Shown here: positions 1-11,320 of the stretch, one piece after another
Layout: every line of letters begins with the position of its first letter
Position numbering within the stretch: the stretch's first letter is position 1
Assembly (NCBI GenBank): GCA_934045075.1
Contig: OW203737.1
Location: 1,632,001-1,696,000 of the forward strand
Source of the DNA: Yponomeuta sedellus
Lineage: Eukaryota > Arthropoda > Insecta > Lepidoptera > Yponomeutidae
Length of the DNA stretch: 64,000 bases
Direction of reading: 5' to 3'
Made by a program: the position numbers and the translations under genes
Notes under the pieces: model-generated
Database searches by the model: none
Told to the model about the DNA's origin: nothing
The model's input: only the letters and a program-made list of their open reading frames with translations

Positions 1-829
1 GCGCCTACAGAATTCTCAAACACATGTGTTGTTTATTAAGTCAAATAAAGACACTGACTGTATTTGACGACAGAATTCTCACAAACGCAAACATATTTCA
101 CCAAACTGTTAGGGTTGAACGAGGTTCAGTTAGACCGATAAACCACCAGTATCGATCATTCACGTTAAAAGTGCCTAAATCAGTACCAACTTAGATTCAC
201 GTTCACCCGAAACAAGCTTAACAGCACCGGAAGATGGAAGGTACTTTACCTACAAACGCTGCCAAAGAGTTTCGAGTTCTAACCTGATGGAGGTAAGGTT
301 CAGAGTGGCTTATTTCGGATTGAGGTAAGCCAACTGCATAAATGAAGGGCCTCTTTGAGTTTACCGTCTGTTTATAAAACTGTTACTAACATATTTTTAA
401 AACCTATTTCGTCGTCAGGCTATACTAGTCCACTGCTGGACATAGCCCTCCCCTAAAGAAATTTAAATTACAGAGGAAAACTTTGATAGGTATTCTGAGC
501 AAAATAATAGATCTTTTTTAAGTTTCTTATAAGTACTGACAAGAAGAAAAAGCCTTCATACAGAATCCTCAAATTCGGTATCCAAGTGTGTATAAGGCCT
601 AAAGCTATCCCCGTCCATTGCGAATCAATCCGCGACACTTAAGACGAGCTGTGGCAAAACGCCCACAATGGCTGGTTGGCTGGCTGTTAAACCGTAACGG
701 CTCATTGAAAATAAAAACACAACAGAACACAAACAATTGTGTCGTCTCCACGACGATATTGTTCAACCTTGGGCCGTCAAATTATGCAAATAGCCATTCG
801 CAGTGCTGGCAACATTGCTGGGGACGCCT
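1..829. other. Non-coding stretch with one LINE-C fragment
   Basis: No supported gene. At 415-456 a short minus-strand LINE-C 3' fragment is recognisable by the core 'ccactgctggacatagccc', which recurs at 16498, 20750, 28470, 55340, 58865 and 63465. The open frame starting at 618 has no recognisable domain and runs into a SINE-5S fragment, so I do not call it a gene. Confidence 0.6.
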
Positions 830-1148
830 GGCGACACAGAGTTGTTGGTCCAGAAGAATAGGTTGGAATAGAAAATTATATCCAACCCGGACTTGGCCCA
901 CGTGGCCTTGCCTTCCTGCCATGCAGGAAGAGACCCTAGCAGTGCCGACCTATAAAGGGTTGATACCAAGAAAACTATTTTGTTGACCCAGCAGACAGAA
1001 TGTAAAATCTTAGCGTTGAAATTTTTTTTGATTTGATTTGACACAGCCGACCCAAATAGGGATGCACTAGCAAAAGCCGTCCAATCTTGCGGACGGCTGG
1101 TAACACAGAGTTGTTGGATCAGAAGAGTCGGTTAAAATAGAAAACTAT
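830..1148 (+). repeat. Pair of diverged 50-bp direct repeats
   Basis: 830-879 and 1099-1148 are the same roughly 50-bp block, sharing 'acacagagttgttgg' and 'atagaaaa', at about 80 per cent identity by eye. The block between them contains a SINE-5S 3' fragment (881-964). It looks like an old local duplication or two copies of an unclassified repeat. Confidence 0.55.
881..964 (+). mobile_element. SINE-5S, 3' fragment
   Basis: Matches the 3' third of the SINE-5S family ('aacccggacttggccc', 'atgcaggaagagaccc', ending 'agggttgata'). The 5' promoter part is missing. It is diverged relative to the copies at 6909 and 37691. Confidence 0.8.
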
Positions 1149-1377
1149 TATTGTTAACAAAACCGACCAAACAGGGGATGTATTAACAAAACGCAATATA
1201 GAAACCTATGTGCAAGCACGCAACGACGTAAGCCTCTCCCAAACTAATTAAATTGATGATGCGCAAGAGATCTTTCAGAATAGCCTGCTTACCTGATTTC
1301 TCATTAAATAATAATATATAAATAACAACAAATAAAATGTGTTTACCTTATACCACACAAGATGTCGACACAATGAC

Positions 1378-1676
1378 ATAACAATGTTAGAATTAAAATG
1401 TGAAAATTACTTTGCTAAATTCCGCCTAAAAACCCACAAGCACCATGCAGTTAGTTAATACACCGCCCCTCCCTCCCACTTTTTCAAGCAGAAGCAAGAC
1501 ACGAACACGCCACCACCGACACCAATACTTGTGTGAGAAAATACGCGACGCGTTTCGCCTCTAACACGAGGCATCCTCAGACTTACAAGGCTTGTGTGAT
1601 CTTAACTAACCAGATGGGGCTTGTAGGATTTTTGGTAATTTGGCAAAGTAATTTTCACATTTTAATGCTGTTATGG
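1378..1676. mobile_element. MITE with about 65-bp imperfect terminal inverted repeats
   Basis: 1378-1444 and 1614-1676 are inverted copies sharing 'attaaaatgtgaaaattac', 'tttgc' and 'acaagc'. The centre is GC-richer and has no reading frame. A non-autonomous DNA transposon is the simplest reading. The superfamily is not determined. Confidence 0.6.
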
Positions 1677-2753
1677 ATTTCCGCAAAGTAACGTCTGATT
1701 CCATACAATAACAGTCTTAGAACATTAATTTCAAGTTTTTTAAGGACAGTGTAAGGTGCTTTTTATGAAAATAAAACTATTAGAAATGTACTTAAATGTA
1801 GTAGTATATCAAATTAATTAAATCGACATAATTAACAAGTACCTTGCTCTTCTGTAATTGTGGTGCTGTGGATTTTGTTTTGTCTGTATATTATTATGTA
1901 TATTTTGTCTGTATCCTAGGCAATGACCAAAGTTTGCCACTTTCCAATGATAAAACAAAGACATGTAGTATTACATAAGAGTTTATGCAAAACAGTCACT
2001 GTTTTACGTAATATAATATCGCCTGTATCCTGAAGAGGTAGGGAGACACTAGGTTTTAAACATACCTCGGATGGAGTTGACCTACCTTAGTTCAGTCCAA
2101 GAATTGTAGGTCTTCTGTTCCCATTTATATTAATTTTATTTCGTATTGGCAATTTGACGAGTCCATGCTTCAATGGAGCAGAGAAAATACGATTCGAAAA
2201 TGGAATATTTCAAGATCCTTTGTTATATTTCTTTCTTATTATGACGACTGACTGGAAACAGTTATAAGAATCTACCTACAGCTAGGCGGTGAGCAGTGAA
2301 TTATGGATGACGGTAAAGCAATGTAGCCTATTGGGTCCTATTGCAAATAGGACATATTTGAACATATTTGGACATATTTGGCGATATTTGGGTCCTAGGG
2401 TTGAATGCCACTAAGCCCGATCGGACCGCCCTTTCCCGCCTCGCAATATTTCGTTTCTTTTATTATTTGCCTGGCAACAGTACGCTGATTATAGGTCATT
2501 GGATGGGTTATAAAACAGCCTCGATTTTGAAACCCACATCCAAAATTCTACATAGTGACGTCGACTTTTCCCCGAAGATTTTATAACTTAGCATCACAGA
2601 CGTGTTACAGTCAACTTGCCTTTTCTTAGCACTTTCTTAGACAGAGGCTCTTCTATACATTATCAATACGACGGTCAAGCCCGCTCCGTTCTGGTCCAGA
2701 ACCAAAATCTCTGATTTTTACAGCTGTGACAGCAAAACTGAAGCGGAACAGGG
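1677..2753. other. Non-coding stretch, nothing recognised
   Basis: AT-rich with no long frame or known repeat. At 2346-2398 there is a small local repetition of 'catatttgg'-type words. The small frame at 2368-2586 shows no domain. Confidence 0.5.
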
Positions 2754-2975
2754 CTAGTGTTACCAGATGAAAATTTGATAAAAGGGGTTGATGGGTCTAT
2801 AGAGGATGTTTTTTCGAAAAAAAGGAGGATATTCATAATATAACACAGCATTTAGAGAACCATAACTAATTAACGGTTCTAAAAAAGGTAGGGAATACTG
2901 TAGGTGAAGAAATACGGGAGGACAAAATATAGAATATGAGGACAAGCTTTTGAATACCATCTGGCAACCCTAAAG
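2754..2975. mobile_element. Short MITE-like repeat ending in GTTRCCAGATG
   Basis: The left end 'ctagtgttaccagatg' pairs imperfectly with the right end 'catctggcaaccctaaag', giving inverted termini of about 16 bp around 220 bp. No coding capacity. Classification is uncertain. Confidence 0.45.
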
Positions 2976-3949
2976 TAGGCAGACCACGGTACTGCCCATA
3001 CAACGTGGATCCACTATAAACACGATATTTTCAATCTTAATAAATGAACTGAAAATGTAGAAAAAAAAATGATAAATGAATATTTTCAACTGATTTTGAT
3101 TATTGATATGTACACAATAAACGCAATACTTCGCTATTTCTTCGTTCTGGCGCTGAATTTCGGATAGAAATCGATGTTTCCTACATTTATCAACGTCAAA
3201 ACATTGCACAGTTGAAATCACAAATTCCTGCAAACGTATCGCCTTGACCTAACGAACTATAAAGTAGTTGTATAACACAGTTGAAGTGTTGGTAGGTTGT
3301 TATTTCGGCGCCAACCCATAATATTCGATGTTTATCTAAACCTAAATAAACATTAAGGCAAGCTTGGTCAGCCGTAAAAAGGAAGGAATACGTGCGTGCG
3401 CTGGATATCGCGTATATAACAACGAAATATGTTCCGAAAAAGCTTGAATTTTGATCCAAGGAGGTCAAGCGCTTCGGAACTTTTTTTATCAGTTTTTGTG
3501 CTTATTTTTCTTTTTTGTTTATTAGGTAAACGAACAGCCAGTACGCGTTGTAGACGACTTGTATGCAAACTAAGACATTTTAGAGAGTACTTAAGTAGGA
3601 ACAACTTAGAATTTTAATATTATAATATGGTGCTATTGTACAATTTGTTATTAATTTAGGTAAGATTATTGACTTAGTTGTTGGAAATGAATTTAATACT
3701 TTTAGAACTTATTTTTGGACTCTGATAGTCGACTTTTTTTATAGTTATTGCCTCTGTTATACGGTATAGCATAGTAAGTACCCCCTTCATTGCATCAAGG
3801 ACGGCTGTCTTAATTTCATATTGTTCGTTTTTTATTTTATGTATATTTTATAATATATAAATTGTAATACACAACAAGTACTACCGATATTTATTTAAAT
3901 TGCAACATACCGACCCGCGCACTGGGACACTCGTGAGAGTACTGATCAG
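2976..3949. other. Non-coding stretch, nothing recognised
   Basis: AT-rich DNA. The short overlapping frames on both strands show no domain or codon signal. No repeat family shared with the rest of the window was seen. Confidence 0.45.
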
Positions 3950-4175
3950 GTAGGTACTGACTGAAAACCAGCGCTGAGGGCTCACACCCTCAGCAAAATG
4001 CTGAGTCAGCTGCCTTTTGCAGCAACGGAAACACACCGCGACAAAACTGTTTAAATTGTCTTTACTACCTTACCCTTTGATTGTTCTCCGATAAGTCTGT
4101 TTCGTATTTGTTAGATGTTTTGTGTGTGTGATTGTTGATGCAATAAATGTTTCTCTTTCTTTCTTTCTTTTTCTC
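3950..4175 (+). mobile_element. LINE 3' end with (TTTC)n tail
   Basis: Contains 'gactgaaaaccagcgctgag' and 'gctgagtcagctgcc', then 'caataaatgtttctc' and a TTTC tail (4150-4175). A related fragment lies at 35448-35515. The polyadenylation-like signal followed by a simple tail is typical of a 5'-truncated non-LTR element. No reverse transcriptase is left. Confidence 0.6.
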
Positions 4176-4442
4176 TTCAATTGATCACAATGAAAAAATA
4201 TTAAGAGATTTGATCATTGCTTGAATTGCAAATAAACGAATAAAAATACGCAGTCGGACTCTTCCGACAAAAAATCAAATATGAGAATTTGGATTTAATT
4301 TTTGAACAAAAAATGATTGTATGTTTGCAAAAGTATTCTTAAAATACCTAAATAATCACGATTAGAACCGTTTTAATTTGTAACTAATTGGGCCTCCACT
4401 TCGAGGCCTACTTCGAAAATTGGAGGTTTATTTATAGATCTA

Positions 4443-4525
4443 AACAATATGAAATGTTTTTGGTAAAACATAAATTTCATATTCAAACAATATTTAATAT
4501 TTTCCGTAAAACATTTCATATTGTT
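4443..4525. repeat. 18-bp perfect inverted repeat
   Basis: 'aacaatatgaaatgtttt' at 4443-4460 is exactly inverted at 4508-4525, with a 47-bp loop. It may be the ends of a tiny MITE. No flanking duplication was identified. Confidence 0.6.
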
Positions 4526-4799
4526 AAAATACTTACGCCTATCTTTTGGGTACTTTTATCTACTACTCCAAGATGATATATGCGTGAAATAATACATTTT
4601 AGCATGCATTTTATGACATCATAAATAACCGTTATGACTTGAGGAATTGACTAAGACCCTCTTTTTAACAGCTCTAGGTAAATTAAGTATGTTACTGACT
4701 TTGATAATATCAGGGTTTATACGATCTTACCGAAATGGTGCTTTACCCGCTCTACCGATGTCGCCTTGAGCAAATCGTTGTCCTGGTTACAATTTCACT

Positions 4800-4872
4800 T
4801 CAATTTTTTTTTTTCTCATTAATTAAGTGAACTGTAAGTTCTTTATGAGAAATAAATGTCTTTGAACCTATC
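4800..4872 (+). mobile_element. LINE 3' end fragment (copy 1)
   Basis: A block of about 58 bp beginning 'ttctcattaattaagtgaa' and ending near 'aataaatgtctttgaacc' is almost identical to 39978-40043. It carries an AATAAA signal near its end, which suggests a severely truncated LINE 3' UTR. Confidence 0.6.
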
Positions 4873-4939
4873 TAGGTGTAAAACCAATACTTAATAAAGA
4901 AAATAAAAATAAAATAAATACATAAATATCATTAAAACT

Positions 4940-5034
4940 GTTTTTACACGGATTTATGCTCGTTAGGAAAATTGTAAATTTTTAATAAATTTTAACTTAA
5001 AACTTAATAAACGAGCATAAATCCGTGTAAAAAC
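4940..5034. mobile_element. 95-bp palindromic MITE
   Basis: A 26-bp arm at 4940-4965 ('tttttacacggatttatgct...') is inverted almost perfectly at 5009-5034 around a 43-bp AT-rich loop. One diverged arm-like piece also occurs at about 26147-26172. No coding capacity. Confidence 0.7.
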
Positions 5035-5094
5035 ATTTTTAATTATGTCTACTGCTCGAGTTAACCTTAGAAAATACTATACATAAATATCAGT

Positions 5095-5868
5095 TCAACC
5101 TGGGTACAAAAATAATGTTACTCTTATCCAGGAATAAAAACAATCTCTTTACAATCCAGGTATAAAAACAAAGACGGTTAATCCCAGGTAAAAACCAATG
5201 TCACTCTAATCCATGTAAAAAAATAATCTCACTACAAACCAGATGTAAAAACAATGTTACTCAAACCCAGGTATAGGATGTATGTCACTGCAATCCAGTT
5301 ATAAAAAAAAGTTGTCACTCCAACCCTTAATAAAACAATATTTCTCCAATCCAGATTTAAAAACGATGTTACAGTGCTACACAAGAAATAAGTCTCGCGG
5401 ATGTATCTGCGAGGATGACCAATTTTTGGATGTGCGGCTAGTTGATCGACCAATCAGATAGTTTCATTTTATGGCAGGCCGCGCGCCTTTGTTGCTATTG
5501 GTTGATTCAACGTCATCGATGCAGGTGACTATTAGTTTGGCAATATTAGCGTGAGCGAAATAGGTAGCGCTACTGCGGCAATCAATTCTGCACCTTAACC
5601 GTATTAGTTAAAGATCATGTTTAATGTACTTATCGCTTCGGGTACTTTCGTTACACTTCTTCCTAGTCTACGCGAACGTAGATTCCTGAAGGGACTTTTA
5701 TGATGTGTAGTACTGTCCTACCATCCTGATAGAAAAACAATACCTCTGTAACTCACGTATAAAACATTGTATTTTAATCTAGGTATAAAAAAATGTCAAT
5801 TCCACTCTGGTATAAAAACACGTCCCTCTAATCCAGGTATAGAAACAGTGTCACTCCAATCTAAGTTT
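5095..5868 (+). repeat. Degenerate minisatellite, about 31-bp unit, in two blocks
   Basis: 5095-5373 and 5719-5868 are built from diverged head-to-tail units resembling 'aatccaggtataaaaaca' plus 'atgtcactc', about nine units then about five. Individual units differ by point changes and small indels, so the array is old. The intervening 5374-5718 is not repetitive and looks like an insertion into the array. It has no recognisable protein domain. Confidence 0.75.
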
Positions 5869-6102
5869 GACACAAGTTCCCTATCCATGCTCATGCAAAT
5901 GAGTAAGCGGTGATGGTAGTATAATTTTCTAAATAAATTGTTTCTCAACATACTAGACATGAATTGATTAAACCATCCCAGAGTTCCTCAGTTTAATTTG
6001 ATGCAAATTGGTCACGTCACGACACAGATTCATAGGAAACTTAGTAACCCTGAAGAATATACTCGTACTGTCCGTAGGCAGCTAGACTGGCATTAAGTTC
6101 GA

Positions 6103-6395
6103 CATGAAATGAAATGAAAAGGTTTTATTCAAAGTAGCACAGAAACTGCGGCTAGTTTGAATTGTAACGTTCATTAAGAACGTTACAATTTAAACTAGGT
6201 GTCCATTTCAAAATCTAGATAATTTAGGAGAAAAAATGGACAAAAAAACTCCAAAGTTAGTCTTTTGAAAAGTCCTTAATTAACATAGTTTACATAATTA
6301 TTATAAAACATAGAACTCATAAATTGTACTGGCTTTATTTCCAGACCTCATTGTCATCTAAATAATCCTTTATGTTATAGTTCTTTGCCACAATG
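6103..6395 (-). mobile_element. LINE-K 3' end (minus)
   Basis: Matches the LINE-K 3' region seen at 20883, 28035, 35825 and 61135: a run ending in a 'ttttcatttcattt' type tail, 'gtaacgttcattaa', and 'ccattttttctcc' with the C-terminal frame eroded. Odd feature: at 6152-6198 the 'ctagtttgaattgtaacgtt' segment is present twice in inverted orientation, making a 21-bp hairpin not seen in the other copies. Confidence 0.75.
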
Positions 6396-6589
6396 AGTAG
6401 GTATGGAGGGCGGTTTGAAAACTACTAAAACTACGTTTTTTAATTTAATGTGATTAAGATTTTATTTCAAATCAATGTTTTTATTTCGGAACTAGTCCAG
6501 AGTGTTAGCGTTTCTAACGAGCGTACCACAGACAAGTGTCTATGTAAAGTACATAAAAAAAGTAAAAATGCATTTATTGCGACCGACAA

Positions 6590-6790
6590 TATAACATAAC
6601 ATAACATAACATTTACGTACAGGCACATACATTGCTTCTGGCCCCACACTAGGATACCCTGTGTCGTGGGCACCAGAAACAACGACATCATGAACATGTA
6701 AACATCCAAGACCTGGGGTTTTTTTTTATTTTTGTTCCCAGCCGGGGTTTGAACCCGAGACCTCTCGCATAGTAGGCAGATGCACTACTG
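6590..6790 (-). mobile_element. SINE-E with short pentamer tail
   Basis: Minus-strand copy. The tRNA-like head is at the right (B-box-like 'gggtttgaacccgagacc'), the body contains 'ccacactaggataccctg', and the 3' tail is about four ATAAC units at 6590-6611. The head is truncated at about 6790. It is the modest-tail counterpart of the expanded arrays at 40386 and 51143. Confidence 0.85.
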
Positions 6791-6908
6791 AAGAAGAATA
6801 TGCAGAAGAAGAAGAACAAAAGGAGAAATTAAAATTATAACTTCATATTTGGCGACATAATGTGTGTGCTCAGCGTGTGCCGCCAGAGACAAAACAATGC
6901 CTGTAGAC

Positions 6909-7270
6909 GGCGCTCGTGGCCTAGGCGAACCGAGTGATTGGAATCAATCACTTGGTTAAGCAACAACAGGCGCGGTCAGGTACGGGATGGGTGAGCGTCC
7001 CGTGATTACCGCTAGTGGCATTTTTCCGAGCGCTTCCATGCTTCGCAAGGCACGTTAAGCCGTTGGTGCCGGCTGTCATACAATGGCAGTCGTTAAGCCG
7101 TGTCAGAGGCCTTATGGGCGGCTTGATAACTTCTGACAGTAAGACCCCCCGCCACTGTCTTACAATCCTCCACCAACCCGGACTTGGCCCCCGTGGTGGA
7201 GTATGGCCTAACCTTCCTGCGATGCAGGGAGAGACCCGTGCCCCAGCAGTGGGGACATACAAGGGTTGAT
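6909..7270 (+). mobile_element. SINE-5S, near full length
   Basis: The first 90 bp resemble the 5S rRNA internal control region: 'ttaagcaacaacaggcgcgg' (A-box side) and 'ggatgggtgagcg' (C-box side). The body runs through 'gccgttggtgccggctgtca' to the terminal 'acaagggttgat'. 5S-derived SINEs use RNA polymerase III and borrow LINE machinery for insertion. Here the open frames on both strands are incidental. Confidence 0.85.
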
Positions 7271-8175
7271 AACGAGACGGCACTCACCTACTTAAAAACT
7301 AACTAAGTTCCTAAAAATTAGTTCCTAATCCTAATGTTACGTCATAGGGACAGGTGCACAGATATTTGTGACCGTCCAGATCAACTTACCAACTTCAGCT
7401 CCACCTATTAACATCGTCAACAAATACATCGGGTTCACATGTACCCACAAATTACGTTTACAGCTATCTACTTCAAAGTGTTCAGAGGCCTTGTCAAAAG
7501 CAAAGGCACGAGTGGAGGTTTTCTTTGATAGTTACTTTTGTTTGTCTAACATGTTTCTCTGTTATCTATCTCTCTGTAGTCAGTGAGATAAAAAGAAGTT
7601 AAATATGTTTAGTTAGTTATTAGAAGCTAAACCTAAGATGTACCTAGCTAATAAGTTCTGGAGTTGCTCTGCCCTCGTCATTAAACCTCTTTAGAAAAGC
7701 GTTTTACGGTTTTTTTTTCTCTATTAGCTGTTCGGTTTGCTCCAATCCAGCGTTAGTTAGTGTTGGTATTGAACACTTTACTGTAAGATAAGATAAGATA
7801 AGATAAGAATTGCACGAGCGAGTAATCTATTTAACTCCTTGAGTGATAATTTGGACATTGATCTATTTAACTCAAACATAACCACGGTAAGGCAAAAAAG
7901 TATCAACTATTATCTCGGTACCCTTTCGCATGCATGAACGCACTATCTGGTACTATGGCAGTGGTTTCCTTTTCTTTTCTTTATTAATTTACGAGCCCTC
8001 AAGGACGCGTCCTCGGTGCTGTAGTGTAGTTTAAACTCATTTTATATAACTTGCACATATTTTATACTTAGTTACCATATGCGGAAACTTATTTTTAGCT
8101 TATAGTTAGTCATTAAGAACTGTCCATGTTTATGTAAGCTGCAAGTTTCCCAAAAAGAAATAAATAAATAAATGA
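7271..8175. other. Non-coding stretch
   Basis: No gene recognised. A short AAGAT microsatellite of about five units lies at 7784-7808. The 72-residue frame at 7368-7586 has no recognised domain. Confidence 0.5.
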
Positions 8176-8300
8176 ATAAATAAATATTCTTTATTGTACA
8201 CTGGAAAAACAACAAATACAAAACAATTGCAAATATACATAGTACAATTGGCGGCCTTATTGCTTAAAGCAATTTCTTCCAGACAACCTTACGATGGAAA
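8176..8300 (-). mobile_element. LINE-H 3' end (minus)
   Basis: Contains 'tacaattggcggccttattg' followed by 'aatttcttccagacaacc', the inverse of the 3' end found at 18093, 24056 and 25618. The terminal A/T-rich tail precedes it on this strand. The coding part is absent. Confidence 0.75.
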
Positions 8301-8891
8301 GTTGCTGAAGGAAATTAGAAAGACGGGTAGCCAGTGCAAATTTGAATATTGATACATACTTATACTTAATATTAATACACTTACATACCGTTACTTGTAA
8401 ACTGAAAGAAAGGAATATAGAACCTATAATATTCTTCTTAGCGGATCGATTGGCAAGACATCTCGGTGAAAGAATTAGCCAATCAGGATAAGGGACTTGC
8501 TCGACTGTATTTCAGTCAAAATGGCTGAAAGCAGGATTCTAAGGAATGCGAAGCTAATCTCCAATCATTGTGAACTACCATCTGAAACTTACAAATACGG
8601 TGTTATTTACAAAAAGACGATTTCTTATAATACTCCTCAGAGCCGATTTAAGTAGTCTGTGGTGAAAGGAAAAACGTAAACGCAGATAATATAAACAGCC
8701 TCTGAGGTGTGTATTGAGGAATCGTGATTTAATAGCTAAGTCTGGTAGTTATGTTAATTAAAATATAACCCTAATTCTCGAGGTTTTGACAGTGTTTCAG
8801 CTGCCGTATTCACATTCAATATGCATAGCAAGTCATTAAGAAATACAAAAACTGAGAGTGTTCATCCTGCACCAAAATACGTTTAATATAC
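8301..8891. other. Non-coding stretch
   Basis: Nothing coding. A 28-bp segment at 8507-8534 recurs exactly at 11211-11238 and contains the small palindrome TTTCAG...CTGAAA. Confidence 0.5.
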
Positions 8892-9147
8892 AGTCTATTT
8901 ATTCTTACTTGTCCAATTTAGTAAACAAGATTCTACCCGTATACTGTAACTTTTTAGTCCAAAACTGCCATATTTCCATAAATGAAGTAACTTGAATTAC
9001 TCTTTTAGATAACACGCTGCCAATTTTATAAACATTAGTTCATGATAGTTCATGAATTTGCGAGAAAATGTCTAGTTTAGGCATCTAATCTCAATTTTAA
9101 GGTTAGAATCTTGTTTATTAAATTGGAAAAGTAAGAATAAATAGACT
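8892..9147. mobile_element. 256-bp MITE with about 44-bp terminal inverted repeats
   Basis: The left arm from 'agtctatttattcttacttg' is inverted at the right end ('gtaagaataaatagact') with a few mismatches. A second copy exists at 16706-17545, where it is split by a later SINE cluster. No coding capacity. Confidence 0.75.
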
Positions 9148-9336
9148 TTATACACTTGTCTCTCTTACCACGCCACTAAAAGAAAAATAAATGGGGCCTT
9201 AACAGAATAAATGTTTCTACTCCTATTTTCATAACAACAAGAGAATTTATAGTAGGTACCTAAATGCCTACTCAGCAAACAAAAGAAAGTTACAAAAGCA
9301 AATACGTGACAATGCCGTCTCTAGAACTGACACTTA

Positions 9337-10292
9337 GGCCAGACGTACACAGCCGGAAATACGTTTCGGAATTTTTATTCGAAATAACGTGTCGGGATTC
9401 CGAACACAGTAGGTACATTCATACAAACGTATGAACCTACCGCATACCTACAATGGCAGTTTTCCGTTCGATTTTTTTACGATACCGCATCGTAGTCTGT
9501 GCATCCGGAATCTTGTACAGAAAAAATGCTGCAAAACTCGCAACTCGTATTTGAACTCGTCTTTACAAATTGTATTTCTACCATTTTTTTCCTTCCACTT
9601 CTTGCAGTTAACTGGTAGAAAATGCTTAAGGCAGGAAGTCTGCCGTATTGTGCATTGGCTGAAGTGCAATCAATATTATTTATAGTAATAATAATAATAA
9701 TTAAACGAGTCTAATTGTGATTATTTTACCTATAGATATATTAAGATTATATTACTTAACCGAAATCTTCGACGTTTCGGCAAGGTTGCAGTAACGGTGT
9801 ATTGCATTTTAAAATAAGTTGAACTTAACTTAATTAATACTTAATATTCGACGAGAAAGGTCTGAACTCAGTAATTAGCGTCTCTTTAATTAGTTTGGAA
9901 CGATGTATATCTTTTATAATAATAATATTAAACACTGGAACGACTTCAAGTGTGGCTTTATTTGTATGTAGTAATATTTTAATAAAAGAGAAAACTGGAT
10001 AAAAACGGATAAGCAGGTAAAATAGTCAGATCTGGTCGAAGGGTAAAGTAGTAGTGATGAAAAATGAGGGAAATCAAATAATGTGTGACGTAGTTTTAAT
10101 TTTCAAAATAATAGATAGAAAAAGAAATAAAAACGGTGTGAAGAGGTTTGCACCGTTACAAGTTTTGCTATTCCAAACGGAAGATAAACGTGGGTGCGTG
10201 ATGTACATTATGAAATTCGGTATCTATATATGGAATCAGAATTCGGAAACAAAATTGCGGAACGAAAGTCCGAATGTATACGTAAGCCGGCC
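9337..10292. mobile_element. Candidate 956-bp non-autonomous DNA transposon with TTA target duplication
   Basis: The left end 'ggccagacgtacaca' and right end (inverted) 'ggccggcttacgtataca' form short imperfect inverted termini. TTA flanks both sides (9334-9336, 10293-10295). A TTA duplication fits PIF/Harbinger elements, but no transposase is recognisable inside, including the 80-residue frame at 10054-10296. Moderate-to-low confidence in the exact ends. Confidence 0.45.
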
Positions 10293-10698
10293 TTAAACAG
10301 GCGCCGGGACAAGTGACAAACGTCCGCTGTCAAAAAAGGACAACAGAAATAAATAATAACAGCCGGAAATGCCGAGAGCAAAATGACACAGCAAGGTAGG
10401 TAATTAATTAAATTAAATTCTGCCAACTCCTCAAACGACAGTTATTCAGTAGGTAGATATATAGGTACACGGTTATTCCAAATGCGCAATTGCAGAAGCA
10501 TGTCGGTTAGAATTTGTCATTTACGACTACTTGTGGTAAATTTTACGAGTATATTTTTTTATATTGTTTAATTCTTCTAGGATATTTAGGAATTTGTGGC
10601 CGGTGCTTTTTCTGGTAGACGATGCTTTAAACCATACTATGTGTTAAATATTAATGTTATTCTTTTTAGGATATTTTTGTTATATGCAAATTAAACAT

Positions 10699-10768
10699 GC
10701 GTGCATGCAACGGCTTATGAACGTTGATGAAGCGAAGGTGATCTGTCAGTCCAGTGTATGTATGTATG

Positions 10769-10802
<34 letters not shown>

Positions 10803-10948
10803 TGTATGTATGTATGTATGTATGTATGTATGTATGTATGTATGTATGTATGTATGTATGTATGTATGTATGTATGTATGTATGTATGTATGTATGTATG
10901 TATGTATGTATGTATGTATGTATGTATGTATGTATGTATGTATGTATG
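10699..10948 (+). mobile_element. LINE-R 3' end, internally deleted, with (TATG)n tail
   Basis: A short LINE-R piece ('gcgtgcatgcaacgg', 'cgttgatgaagcgaaggtga') is followed after an internal deletion by a TATG array at 10755-10948. It is bounded by a 16-bp target-site duplication with one mismatch: 'tatgcaaattaaacat' (10683-10698) and 'tatgcaaataaaacat' (10945-10960). The repetitive MYVC/HTYI translations of the array are not proteins. Confidence 0.85.
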
Positions 10949-11320
10949 CAAATAAAACATCTATAATAGGCATGACGAAAGATTTTTAAAGCCTCTTCCA
11001 TAGTGTGGCGACACATTTATTATTTGCGAAAAAAAATTAGCCATTTTTCAAAAAAATATTTTAACTTGTATGATAACCGTTCGCAGTGTCATGACGTCCA
11101 ATCTGACGTCACGCCCAGGTAAACAAACATAGTGATCACTAGTAGTCACAACAAAGCACGGGTGAAGTTTACCAATGTTAACCTAAGCGTGACGTTACAC
11201 GGTGCGATAGGTATTTCAGTCAAAATGGCTGAAAGCAGTATTACAATCTTTTGTTTTTGTGAAAATATTGGTAGTTAAATTGTTTTTATAAAACTAAATC
11301 AATGCTTTAAATCCTTTATA

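Noticed and set aside
5095..5868. CRISPR-like array
   Set aside because: Units are head-to-tail and diverge along their whole length, with no conserved repeat/variable spacer alternation. The genome is eukaryotic.
6940..7010. 5S rRNA gene
   Set aside because: Only the internal promoter region resembles 5S, the rest is SINE body, and the block recurs in many copies.
10654..11016. MYVC and HTYI repeat proteins (also at 15972-16428, 29133-29561, 30191-30610)
   Set aside because: Translations of the TATG microsatellite forming the LINE-R tail. The non-repetitive ends belong to the LINE or to flanking DNA.
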